Shown here: positions 46,480-54,349 of the stretch, one piece after another
Layout: every line of letters starts with the position of its first letter
Position numbering within the stretch: the first letter of the stretch is position 1
Assembly (NCBI RefSeq): GCF_001424105.1
Contig: NZ_LMQH01000011.1
Coordinates: 2,172,184 to 2,236,183 of the forward strand
DNA: 64,000 nt
Direction: 5' to 3'
Source: Chryseobacterium sp. Leaf394
GTDB taxonomy: Bacteria > Bacteroidota > Bacteroidia > Flavobacteriales > Weeksellaceae
Made by a program: the position numbers and the translations under genes
Notes under the pieces: generated by a model
Told to the model about the DNA's origin: nothing
What the model saw: the letters and a program-made list of their open reading frames with translations, nothing else
Databases searched by the model: none

Positions 46480-46705
46480 ATTTTACCCTTTTATTTTCGG
46501 TCAACGAATATAGAGATTTTGGCACGAATATGAAAACCGGAGGCTCATCAAATGCCGAAATATTACAAAAACCACATTAGTTTTAATACTTTAATAAAAA
46601 ATATTAAAATATTGACACAAAAACTCAATAGAATTATTTTATTTCTGATTAAGGATTGCTGTTAAACTGTAGTAAATTTTTAAGAAATCACTCTACGTAG
46701 AAAAA

Positions 46706-47956
46706 TCATTTACCGAATACAGTCTTTCTGAATATTAAAATCATCACGAGAAAACTGAGAAGGTAAGTGATAAAAAAGGCTATTGAACTTCCTTTTAATC
46801 CAATTTTATGAATAAAAGCCAAACTTAAAAAAACATATAAAACCGGAAATAAAATTTCTATAATAATATAACCTTTAGTCATCACCTTCGAAATCATTAG
46901 ATAAGAAAAAACCAACGACAGAACTTTAAAAAAATCTCCAGCCAGTTGCCAGAAAAATAAACTTTCCATGCTTGAAAAATCTTTGGTATAAAGAATTTCT
47001 ATGATGTAGAATCTTGTGAAATAAATGCCAGCACACATTGCCAGAAACAATGGAGCCAGAAATTTTAATCCTTCTAAAATTTCTTTTCTAATATCACTTT
47101 TACCATTTAAAGATGAAAGTTTTGGGAGAAAATAAGTTCCTAAAGTTATATTAATCATCAGAAGATAACCATCGGAAATCCGGATTAAACCCTGCCATAT
47201 TCCCGCACTGTTGAGATCAATTTCTTTGGTAATGAAATTTCTGATGATGATCTGAGCCAAAGGCATTGCTGATGAACTCACCACCGCCATTACTGTAAAA
47301 TGACTCAGGTTTTTTATGGTTTTAAAATCTGGTTTAAAAATTGATCTGCTGATGTTTTTAAAAATCCTTTTCCAGACCAAAAGTACCGCAACAAAAAACA
47401 CAGCAAACTGTGTGATGACCAAAGCATACAAAGCACCTGAAATGTTGTAATAATAAATAAGCAAAATCGTCAGAAGCAGAGTGATTACACTGCTGATTCC
47501 GTTGATGATGGTGAATTTTCTGATATAACCCAACCCGTTAAGAAAGGCTAAAAGGATCGTGTTTAATGAGTAAAAAACAATACCTCCACCCAAAAGATAA
47601 ATCACCGAAACATATTCCGTGCTGTGAAAAATACTTCTGCTCCAGTGTTCAGCGAAAATAACAAGCCCTAAAAAAACCAATGCCGAACAAACCAAAGACA
47701 CAAAAACTGAAGTATCATACAGAATTTTGGATTTCCTTCTGTCGTTTTTAAATTCTGCGGTGTATTTTACAATTCCTGAAGTGACAGATCCATTTGCCAG
47801 ACTCAGTACAACTGCCATAAAATTGGTCAGTGAACCCACCAAAGCAACACCAGCCGGTCCGGAAAAAGAGGAAATGACTTTTGTTGCAACAAATCCTGCC
47901 GAAATTTTTACGAATGCCGTGATGCCCGAAAAAACTGTTGTACTCAGAAGTTTCAT
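46706..47956 (-). CDS. wzx: O-antigen/oligosaccharide flippase (Wzx-like)
   Basis: 416 residues with about twelve membrane helices, MATE/polysaccharide-synt type. It begins MKLLSTTVFSGITAFVKISA. Such proteins flip undecaprenyl-linked repeat units across the inner membrane. Together with the EpsG-like polymerase and Wzc-like kinase it points to a Wzy-dependent pathway. The 226-base gap to the kinase gene has no terminator. Confidence 0.92.
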   Translation of the reverse strand: MKLLSTTVFSGITAFVKISAGFVATKVISSFSGPAGVALVGSLTNFMAVVLSLANGSVTSGIVKYTAEFKNDRRKSKILYDTSVFVSLVCSALVFLGLVIFAEHWSRSIFHSTEYVSVIYLLGGGIVFYSLNTILLAFLNGLGYIRKFTIINGISSVITLLLTILLIYYYNISGALYALVITQFAVFFVAVLLVWKRIFKNISRSIFKPDFKTIKNLSHFTVMAVVSSSAMPLAQIIIRNFITKEIDLNSAGIWQGLIRISDGYLLMINITLGTYFLPKLSSLNGKSDIRKEILEGLKFLAPLFLAMCAGIYFTRFYIIEILYTKDFSSMESLFFWQLAGDFFKVLSLVFSYLMISKVMTKGYIIIEILFPVLYVFLSLAFIHKIGLKGSSIAFFITYLLSFLVMILIFRKTVFGK

Positions 47957-48009
47957 ATGCAGATTCTATTGTTTGTAACGGTCATCCCGCATGGTCGGGA
48001 CAGATTATA

Positions 48010-48064
48010 ATATCGCCAGATCATCATTGGTATTTGCTGATTTTTTTGCCATGGCGATTTCATA
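48010..48064 (-). repeat. Dispersed palindromic repeat, copy 2
   Basis: On the minus strand ATGAAATCGCCAT opens and TGGCGATATT closes an inverted repeat of about 55 bp, matching the ends of copy 1 at 22896-22951 while the centre differs. It directly follows the sugar transferase stop. Next to it (47985-48002) a small hairpin TCCCG...CGGGA is seen. Confidence 0.6.
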
Positions 48065-48065
48065 C

Positions 48066-48650
48066 TTATTTTCCGGATTTAAGATTAAAGAAAATTCCAA
48101 ATGCTTTTAAAATAAGTTTGAGATCGTTTTTTAAAGAAAGATTTTTGTAATATTCCAGATTCATTTTCACTTTATCCGGAAAAAGAACTTTATCATTGTA
48201 TTCCAATGGATTTTTCTGACGGGAGAGAATTTGATCTTCATTTTTATATTTAAATCCTGCTTCGCTGATGAGACCCGGTTTTAAATTTAAAACTTCACGG
48301 TCATCGCCTTCCAATGTATCGTAATATCCTTTGATATCTGGTCTTGGACCAATAAAAGACATTTCGCCTTTTAAAATATTAAACAATTGTGGAAGTTCAT
48401 CCAGCTTGGTTCTCCGCATCCATTTTCCGAAAGAAGATTTCTGATGCGTGACAGAATGATAGGTTTTAAATTTAAACACCGTAAACATATTCCCGAATCT
48501 CCCTACTCTTTCCTGAGTGAAAATCCCCGGAAAACCGGTATCTGCTGATGCCAGAATAAAAAGTACGAAAAAAAGCGGAAGAAAAACTACTGCGGCTACG
48601 AAAGAGATTCCGTAATCCATCACCGACTTCCAGACCGGATATTTTTTCAC
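48066..48650 (-). CDS. Phosphoglycosyl transferase, short form; first gene of the polysaccharide operon
   Basis: About 194 residues from a GTG at 48648-48650 (KKYPVWKSVMDYGISF). One membrane helix (about 12-34), then RVGRFGNMFTVFKFKTY, RTKLDELPQLFNILKGEMSFIG and GPRPDIKGYY, the PglC/WcaJ catalytic core. It starts the lipid-linked oligosaccharide. Start choice: no ATG fits, and the TATCTTTG -7 element at 48669-48676 lies inside any longer frame. The in-frame ATG at 48620 would cut the membrane helix entry. Confidence 0.9.
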   Translation of the reverse strand: MKKYPVWKSVMDYGISFVAAVVFLPLFFVLFILASADTGFPGIFTQERVGRFGNMFTVFKFKTYHSVTHQKSSFGKWMRRTKLDELPQLFNILKGEMSFIGPRPDIKGYYDTLEGDDREVLNLKPGLISEAGFKYKNEDQILSRQKNPLEYNDKVLFPDKVKMNLEYYKNLSLKNDLKLILKAFGIFFNLKSGK

Positions 48651-48668
48651 AAAGATGTTCTTATCGGG

Positions 48669-48676
48669 CAAAGATA
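48669..48676 (-). promoter_or_regulatory. -7 element of the polysaccharide operon
   Basis: The minus strand reads TATCTTTG, exact TAnnTTTG consensus, 18 bases before the GTG start. It is the only clear promoter upstream of the leftward cluster. Confidence 0.6.
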
Positions 48677-48682
48677 ACAAAT

Positions 48683-48772
48683 TCTGTCATTGCGAGGAAC
48701 GAAGCAATCCGTTTAGATTATTTCGCTATTTCCAACAGATTGCTTCGCTTTGCTCGCAATAACTTTGACAGA
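48683..48772. repeat. Imperfect 90-bp inverted repeat, REP/MITE-like
   Basis: The left arm TGTCATTGCGAGGAACGAAG and the right arm CTTTGCTCGCAATAACTTTG are complementary with small bulges, and TCTGTCA/TGACAGA close the ends. No transposase is present. It lies between the polysaccharide operon promoter and the tyrA leader. CATTGCGAGGAACGAAGCAA is a pattern I associate with dispersed palindromes in many bacteria. Confidence 0.75.
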
Positions 48773-48789
48773 AGCTTTGCATTCAGGTT

Positions 48790-48821
48790 TTTGCTCACTT
48801 AAAAAATTTTCAATACTTTAG
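48790..48821 (+). promoter_or_regulatory. Promoter of the tyrA leader
   Basis: TTTG at 48790-48793 and TACTTTAG at 48814-48821 (one mismatch to TAnnTTTG) are 20 bp apart. The leader ATG follows almost at once, so the transcript may be nearly leaderless. Confidence 0.55.
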
Positions 48822-48825
48822 CCCT

Positions 48826-48879
48826 ATGAAAATAAACGCACAAAACTATTATTACTCTTCTGAAAAGGTTTTCGGATAA
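48826..48879 (+). CDS. Tyrosine-rich leader peptide of tyrA
   Basis: A 17-residue open frame MKINAQNYYYSSEKVFG, with three successive Tyr codons (TAT TAT TAC at 48847-48855) and one Phe near the end. It precedes a terminator hairpin and then tyrA. Tandem codons for the pathway's end product are the hallmark of attenuator leader peptides. Confidence 0.85.
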   Translation: MKINAQNYYYSSEKVFG

Positions 48880-48933
48880 GGATTTTGTGCTTCAGAAATA
48901 AGTAAAAACCCCGTCCGAAAGACGGGGTCTTTT
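48867..48933 (+). promoter_or_regulatory. tyrA transcription attenuator (antiterminator and terminator)
   Basis: Terminator: ACCCCGTC (48908-48915) pairs with GACGGGGT (48921-48928), loop CGAAA, followed by CTTTT; it lies 18 bases before tyrA. Antiterminator: TTTCGGA (48870-48876), inside the last leader codons, can pair with TCCGAAA (48914-48920), which takes the top of the terminator stem and its loop. A ribosome stalled on the Tyr codons leaves TTTCGGA free and allows read-through; one that reaches the stop codon covers it and lets the terminator form. Confidence 0.82.
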
Positions 48934-48951
48934 GTTTTAAATAAATAAAAT

Positions 48952-49797
48952 ATGAAGATCAGCATTATAGGCGTAGGATTGATTGGAGGATCGATTGCTT
49001 TAAAATTAAAACAGAAAAACACCGCCGATTTCATTTACGGAATCGACAGCAATATAGATAATCTTGAAGATGCTTTACAGTTAAACATCATCAACGAAAA
49101 AGCGGATTTCAAAACCGGAATTGAGTCTGCAGACCTCATCATAATTGCCGTTCCTGTGGATTCAGCAGTCAAAATTCTGCCTCAGGTTTTAGATTTGATT
49201 TCAGATCATCAGACGGTGATGGATGTGGGTTCCACAAAATCAGGCATTGCAAAATCGGTCGAGAATCATCCTAAAAGATCGCGGTTTGTGGCCTTTCACC
49301 CGATGTGGGGAACAGAAAATCACGGCCCGAAATCCGCAGTTGCCGCAAGTTTTTCAGGTAAAGCCGGTGTGATCTGTGACCGCGAAAAATCTGCAAAAGA
49401 TGCACTTGAACTGGTAGAATCTGTTGTTCTGGACTTGGATATGCACATCATCCACATGTCTGCAGAAGATCACGACATTCATACGGCTTACATTTCTCAT
49501 ATTTCTCACATTACTTCTTATGCTTTGGCAAACACAGTTTTGGAAAAGGAAAAGGAGGAAGAAACTATTTTCCAGTTGGCGAGTTCAGGGTTCTCCAGCA
49601 CGGTTCGTCTGGCAAAATCCCATCCCGAAATGTGGGTTCCCATTTTTAAACAAAATAAAGAAAACGTTTTGGATGCTTTGAATGAACATATTTCTCAACT
49701 CAGGAAATTCAAATCTGCTCTAGAGAAAGATAACTTTGAATTTTTGGAAGAACTGATTGTGAATGCAAACAAAATTCGCGGAATTCTTGATAAGTAA
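48952..49797 (+). CDS. tyrA: Prephenate dehydrogenase
   Basis: 281 residues. It oxidises prephenate to 4-hydroxyphenylpyruvate for tyrosine synthesis. The NAD-binding motif is IIGVGLIGGSIA; MDVGSTKSGI, FHPMWGTENHGPKSA (catalytic His region) and HIISH-like segments (HTAYISHISH) follow. No ACT or chorismate mutase domain is attached, so feedback may fall mainly on the attenuator in front. It stands alone and ends before a 40-bp palindrome. Confidence 0.96.
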   Translation: MKISIIGVGLIGGSIALKLKQKNTADFIYGIDSNIDNLEDALQLNIINEKADFKTGIESADLIIIAVPVDSAVKILPQVLDLISDHQTVMDVGSTKSGIAKSVENHPKRSRFVAFHPMWGTENHGPKSAVAASFSGKAGVICDREKSAKDALELVESVVLDLDMHIIHMSAEDHDIHTAYISHISHITSYALANTVLEKEKEEETIFQLASSGFSSTVRLAKSHPEMWVPIFKQNKENVLDALNEHISQLRKFKSALEKDNFEFLEELIVNANKIRGILDK

Positions 49798-49817
49798 AAA
49801 GATGCATATGTATCACT

Positions 49818-49880
49818 CAAAACGTCCGTATCTTTTTACTAAAACGTCCGTATGTTTTGCGCAAAACATACGGACGTTTT
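49818..49880. terminator. Perfect 40-bp palindrome with an extra arm, bidirectional terminator
   Basis: AAAACGTCCGTATGTTTTGC (49841-49860) is followed without spacer by its exact complement (49861-49880). A third partial copy of the left arm, AAAACGTCCGTAT, stands at 49819-49831 and could pair with the same right arm. T runs follow on both strands. It separates the convergent genes tyrA and sdaA. Confidence 0.9.
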
Positions 49881-49904
49881 TTTTAGAACTTCAGCTGATT
49901 TATG

Positions 49905-51323
49905 TTAACACTCAGGAACATTAACCGCAATCGCCAATCCACCTTCAGAAGTTTCCTTAAAACGGTCGTTCATCGACAACGCAGTTTCCCACATCGTTTG
50001 AATAACCTGATCTAAACTTACCTTGGCTTTTGTAGGATCACTTTCCAAAGCAATATTCGCTGCAGTGATGGCTTTTATAGCGCCCATCGTATTTCTTTCA
50101 ATACATGGAATCTGCACCAAACCTCTGATTGGGTCACAGGTTAAACCTAAATGATGCTCCATCGCAATTTCTGCTGCCATCAGGACCTGACCGACGCTTC
50201 CACCAAGAATTTCCGTTAAACCAGCCGCAGCCATTGCTGAAGAAACTCCGACTTCTGCCTGACAACCGCCCATCGCCGCAGAAATGGTCGCATTCTTTTT
50301 AAACAAAGTTCCGATTTCACCTGCTACCAGAATAAATCTTGCAATATCATCTTCAGTTTTAGCTTCCGTGAAGGCTTGCGAGTACATCAAAACTGCAGGA
50401 ATTACGCCACTCGCGCCATTCGTGGGTGCAGTGATGATTCTTCCGAAACTTGCATTTTCCTCATTGACAGCAAGCGCAAAACAGGAAATCCATTTGTTGA
50501 TATTGGTAAAATTTTCTTCGGCGTCAACAACCTGCTGAAACCATTCGTCGATATTTCTGTATACCTTCTCGCCCAAAAGTTTGCGGTTGATTCCTGCTGC
50601 ACGGCGCGTCACATTCAGACCTCCGGGAAGAATTCCTTCTTTGTTGACACCTTTGTAGACGCATTCCTTAATGTTTTTCCAGATATTTAAAGCTTCGGCA
50701 CGGGTTTCTTCCTGACTCCTCCAGCTTTCTTCATTGATTAAAATTAAATCTGAAATTTTATCAAATCCTAAATGTTCACAATATTTTACAATATCCGAAG
50801 ACTTGTGACAAGGATACAATGTGCGTACACACTGCTTCTCGATAGAATTTTTCTCCTGACTCATGATAAAACCACCACCCACAGAATAAAAATCCTGCAT
50901 CAGTTCGGTGCCGTCTTCGAAAATTGCCCTGAAAATCATTCCGTTGGGATGATAATCGAGTGATTTAGACATATTTAAAACCAAATGATGTCCGTAAATG
51001 AAAGGAATTTCTTTTTCACCACCCAGATTAATGATTTGAGATTCTTTGATTCTGTTGACTATCTCATCAATCTTCGTAGTGTCTATGGTTTTAAAATCTT
51101 CACCATTTAAACCCAACATCCCGGCAATATCGGTTCCGTGGCCGATTCCTGTTTTGGCGAGTGATCCGAAAAATTCGAGAAAAACTTCTTTTACTTCGGC
51201 TACTGATCTTTCACGGTTTAAAATTCTGATAAACGCTGCAGCAGCATTCCAGGGACCCATTGTATGCGAGCTGGAAGGTCCGATTCCCACTTTAATTATT
51301 TCAAATACAGATATTGACTCCAT
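49905..51323 (-). CDS. sdaA: L-serine ammonia-lyase (single-chain, iron-sulfur type)
   Basis: 472 residues, alpha and beta domains fused. It converts L-serine to pyruvate and ammonia with a [4Fe-4S] cluster. N-terminal SISVFEIIKVGIGPSSSHT is canonical, and the cluster cysteines are in AAMGGCQAEVGVSSA, LTCDPIRGLVQIPCIERN. The adjoining amt gene upstream on the same strand may link it to nitrogen use. A GGTTAA/GGTTGA hexamer array occupies its upstream region. Confidence 0.96.
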   Translation of the reverse strand: MESISVFEIIKVGIGPSSSHTMGPWNAAAAFIRILNRERSVAEVKEVFLEFFGSLAKTGIGHGTDIAGMLGLNGEDFKTIDTTKIDEIVNRIKESQIINLGGEKEIPFIYGHHLVLNMSKSLDYHPNGMIFRAIFEDGTELMQDFYSVGGGFIMSQEKNSIEKQCVRTLYPCHKSSDIVKYCEHLGFDKISDLILINEESWRSQEETRAEALNIWKNIKECVYKGVNKEGILPGGLNVTRRAAGINRKLLGEKVYRNIDEWFQQVVDAEENFTNINKWISCFALAVNEENASFGRIITAPTNGASGVIPAVLMYSQAFTEAKTEDDIARFILVAGEIGTLFKKNATISAAMGGCQAEVGVSSAMAAAGLTEILGGSVGQVLMAAEIAMEHHLGLTCDPIRGLVQIPCIERNTMGAIKAITAANIALESDPTKAKVSLDQVIQTMWETALSMNDRFKETSEGGLAIAVNVPEC

Positions 51324-51386
51324 ATATTTTTTTCAGTTTCATGAAAAGCAAATATACATTGAAAATATTTTAGATGGGAAGGAATT

Positions 51387-51432
51387 TGAGGTTAAGGTTG
51401 AGGCTGAGATTGAGGCTAAGGTTAAGGTTAAG
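51387..51432 (-). repeat. AACCTY hexamer array upstream of sdaA
   Basis: On the minus strand the array reads as degenerate AACCTT, AACCTC, AGCCTC and AATCTC units, about seven hexamers, about 64 bases before the sdaA start. The same units occur at 58446-58499 and 62171-62228. Confidence 0.8.
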
Positions 51433-51445
51433 ATAGAATCAAAAA

Positions 51446-51471
51446 AACAGCGGTCGGAAAAGACCACTGTT
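51446..51471 (-). terminator. Terminator after amt
   Basis: AACAG-C-GGTC faces GACC-A-CTGTT around GGAAAA; on the minus strand seven Ts follow. It lies 22 bases past the amt stop. Confidence 0.85.
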
Positions 51472-51492
51472 GAAGTTATATACCAAAAAAAT

Positions 51493-52839
51493 TTACCATT
51501 TTAAACTCTCACCATGCTGAGAACGGTCAAGACCCATTTCTTCTGATTCTTCTTTCACCCGGAGTGTAATCATCCGGTTTGTGATTTTATACAAAAGCAA
51601 AGACCCGAAAAATGTGAAGACTGAAACTAAAAGCAAGGCGATCATGTGATGGGCAAAAACACCTATTCCACCATGCAGGAGGCTTGCATTTTCACCATGT
51701 GCAAAAATGGCGGTGAGAATCATTCCCATAATTCCGCCAACACCGTGGCAGGCAAAAACATCGAGTGTATCATCAATTCTCTTCAAAGCCTTCCAGTTGA
51801 CCATGAGATTTGAAACGATTGCTGAAATAAAACCTATGAAAATACTTTCCTGAATAGATACAAATCCACATCCCGGAGTAATGGCTACCAAACCAACCAC
51901 TGCACCGATACACGCTCCCAAAGCGGAAACTGGCCGACAGTTTAAACGGTCAAAGAAGATATACGTCATCATCGCAGAAGCTGATGCGATTGTAGTAGTT
52001 CCGAAAGCCACAGCCGCCGTTGCATTAGCAGATAAAGCCGAACCCGCATTAAAACCAAACCATCCAAACCACAACATTCCTGTTCCTAAGATCACATAAG
52101 GAATATTGGAAGGTTCATGATGAGGATTCTTACGGTTCCCCAAAACGATCGCTCCAGCAAGAGCAGCAAAACCGGCACTCATGTGAACGACTGTGCCGCC
52201 GGCAAAATCTTTAACTCCGAAGAATTTATTTAAAAGTCCTTCCGGATGCCAAACCATGTGACACAACGGAGTGTAAATCAAAAGACTGAACAGAATCATA
52301 AAAAGCAGATACGAAATAAACCGAACCCTTTCGGCAAACGAGCCGGTAATTAAAGCCGGTGTGATGACCGCAAATTTCATCTGAAACAGCGCAAAAAGAA
52401 CAAATGGAATCGTGGAAGCCATATCCTTGTGCGGATAAAGACTTACGTTGTTGAAAAACATATACGTAAAAGGATTTCCGATGATGCCATAATGTTCACC
52501 GTCTATCTCAAAACCGATGGAGTCACCAAATGACAGCGAAAAACCAACGACTATCCAAAGAATTGAAATTACACCCAGAGAAATAAAACTCTGCAGCATC
52601 GTGGAAATCACATTTTTTTTGCCAACCATACCGCCGTAGAAAAAGGAAAGCCCAGGTGTCATTAAAAGTACCAGACCTGCAGCAGCGAGAATCCATGCAA
52701 CATCAGAACCGACCACTGCGGATTCACCTAAAAAATCTCCGGTATTGGGAGCTGTGAAATCAGGACGCCAGAATAGTCCTCCGACTGCAATGAGTGAAAT
52801 AATAATGAAGGAAACAATCCATTTCAAACCAACTTTCAT
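51493..52839 (-). CDS. amt: Ammonium transporter
   Basis: 448 residues. A hydrophobic N-terminal segment, then eleven membrane helices of the Amt/Rh channel. Typical segments are TPGLSFFYGGMVGKKN, FAERVRFISYLLF, FAGGTVVHMSAGFAALAGAIVLG and FACHGVGGIMGMILTAIFA; the pore His pair lies in the last two regions. The cytoplasmic tail is EESEEMGLDRSQHGESLKW, the GlnK-contact type. A PII gene (glnK) usually adjoins amt but is absent here. Confidence 0.96.
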   Translation of the reverse strand: MKVGLKWIVSFIIISLIAVGGLFWRPDFTAPNTGDFLGESAVVGSDVAWILAAAGLVLLMTPGLSFFYGGMVGKKNVISTMLQSFISLGVISILWIVVGFSLSFGDSIGFEIDGEHYGIIGNPFTYMFFNNVSLYPHKDMASTIPFVLFALFQMKFAVITPALITGSFAERVRFISYLLFMILFSLLIYTPLCHMVWHPEGLLNKFFGVKDFAGGTVVHMSAGFAALAGAIVLGNRKNPHHEPSNIPYVILGTGMLWFGWFGFNAGSALSANATAAVAFGTTTIASASAMMTYIFFDRLNCRPVSALGACIGAVVGLVAITPGCGFVSIQESIFIGFISAIVSNLMVNWKALKRIDDTLDVFACHGVGGIMGMILTAIFAHGENASLLHGGIGVFAHHMIALLLVSVFTFFGSLLLYKITNRMITLRVKEESEEMGLDRSQHGESLKW

Positions 52840-52932
52840 ATCTATTATAATTTTACCCCTACAAAAATATAGATAATAAAATTAAAATAATATTCTTTTT
52901 AAAGATAACCCCTAAAATTTTAGCATCGGATC

Positions 52933-53574
52933 TTAAATAAATATAATTTGTAAAAGTTGAGACACCTCTTTATGCCGTGTTGCAGGAAAAAGATGCGTTC
53001 CGCCTTTGATAACATAATCCGGTTTTGAATTTTTGATTGGAAAAACGATATCTCTGTCACCTAAAATCTGAACAACATTGCTCTCATGCTCAAATTTCCA
53101 CTCTGTGATGCGCTGCATAGACCATTTAAGATAGTAGGGATCTGTAAATCTGAAATACTGTAGAACTTTTGGATTTTTAGGATCAAAGAACTTTCTGAAA
53201 ACAGCATACGTTTCAAGGGTTTTCATATTAAAAAAACCTACAGGAAGATATTTCGGAATTCTGGTCAACTGTCCTATTTTTATCAGCCTTGATTTTTCCT
53301 TGTCTGATTTAATACTTCCCAGAATTACTGTTTTTAAAGCCGGCTTGAGTCTGTTGATTTCCTGTACCATAATTCCGCCGAAAGAATATCCCAGAAGATA
53401 AAACGGTTCGTTATCATCTACTTTTTCGGCCATCCGTTTTACATATTCACCAAAATCTTCATCTTGCTCAGGAACCAGCCAATCTATAAAAACAACTTTA
53501 TGCTGTGCAGGAAAAACCAGTTTCTCCAACACCTTATAATCTGCTCCGAGACCACTTACAACATAGATTTTCAT
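52933..53574 (-). CDS. Alpha/beta hydrolase
   Basis: 213 residues. The nucleophile elbow GYSFGG gives Ser, the acid is in QILGDRDIVFP and the His in GGTHLFPATRH, so the triad is complete. The short cap region (about 100-150) is helical. No signal peptide. It may be an esterase or thioesterase; substrate unknown. It is separated from the YceI genes by a terminator. Confidence 0.88.
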   Translation of the reverse strand: MKIYVVSGLGADYKVLEKLVFPAQHKVVFIDWLVPEQDEDFGEYVKRMAEKVDDNEPFYLLGYSFGGIMVQEINRLKPALKTVILGSIKSDKEKSRLIKIGQLTRIPKYLPVGFFNMKTLETYAVFRKFFDPKNPKVLQYFRFTDPYYLKWSMQRITEWKFEHESNVVQILGDRDIVFPIKNSKPDYVIKGGTHLFPATRHKEVSQLLQIIFI

Positions 53575-53602
53575 ACGTGGATTGTATTTATCAGCTAAAA
53601 TA

Positions 53603-53636
53603 AAAAAAGGACGGCTTAATCTAAGCTGTCCTTTTT
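53603..53636 (-). terminator. Terminator after the distal YceI gene
   Basis: AAAAAGGAC-GGCTT faces AAGCT-GTCCTTTTT around AATCT, with T runs on both strands. Confidence 0.9.
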
Positions 53637-53658
53637 AATTTATAAGAATTTTAACCTT

Positions 53659-54270
53659 TTATCTCGGTCTTTCATTGTCTACTTTCACTGTTGAAAGCTT
53701 AAACTGAATTTCCATCTCGTCCCTGATAAAATGATCTTTCAGAGAAGTCTGATAGAAAATTTTAAAATCTTTTCTGTTCAAAGCAAATTTTGAAGATTCA
53801 ATTTCTACCGTAAACTGAGTAACGTGCGCATTTGCCGGGAAAGATATCGTTTTTCTGATTCCTTTGATGGTGATGTCGCCCACAATTGTAGAATTGAATT
53901 CTGCATTCGCAAGAGGAATAATTTTCTTCAAATGAAATTTCGCAGTGGGGAATTTTTTCACTTCAAAAAAGTTGGTTCCTTTAAGCTCATTTGTCAGTTT
54001 CACCTGATCCGGACCCGAAAGATCTGCCACTACGAGGCTTCTCATATCGATAACAAACTCACCGTCTACCAAAACTGTTTTATCGAAATTAAATTTTCCA
54101 CTTTTCAGCTTCAGACTTCCAAAATGAGTTGTAGGTGCAGTTTTCACTACTTTGCTTCCCCACCATAAGATCTCAGAAGTGACAACTTTAGAAATTTTAT
54201 CTCCTTTTTTCTGAGCAAAAACAAACGACATGCTGGCACACATCATAGCAAACAATAATAATCTTTTCAT
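53659..54270 (-). CDS. YceI-family periplasmic protein, distal copy
   Basis: 203 residues; signal peptide ending FVFAQ. The lipocalin-like YceI barrel follows: SEILWWGSKVVKTAPTTHFG, LKLKSGKFNFDKTVLVDGEF, FPTAKFHLKK, VGDITIKGIRKTISFPA, FKIFYQTSLKDHFIRDEMEI. YceI proteins bind long isoprenoid or fatty chains in the periplasm. It is a diverged paralogue of the next gene and has its own TATTTTTG -7 element at 54292-54299. Confidence 0.93.
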   Translation of the reverse strand: MKRLLLFAMMCASMSFVFAQKKGDKISKVVTSEILWWGSKVVKTAPTTHFGSLKLKSGKFNFDKTVLVDGEFVIDMRSLVVADLSGPDQVKLTNELKGTNFFEVKKFPTAKFHLKKIIPLANAEFNSTIVGDITIKGIRKTISFPANAHVTQFTVEIESSKFALNRKDFKIFYQTSLKDHFIRDEMEIQFKLSTVKVDNERPR

Positions 54271-54305
54271 TCTTTTTTATTTACAATTCAACAAAAATAA
54301 AAAAA

Positions 54306-54325
54306 AGCACAGAACTTCTGCACTT
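54306..54325 (-). terminator. Terminator between the two YceI genes
   Basis: AGCACAGAA faces TTCTGCACT with one mismatch; on the minus strand Ts follow directly. Confidence 0.7.
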
Positions 54326-54349
54326 TTCTCAATATTTTTTTAGATTAAA

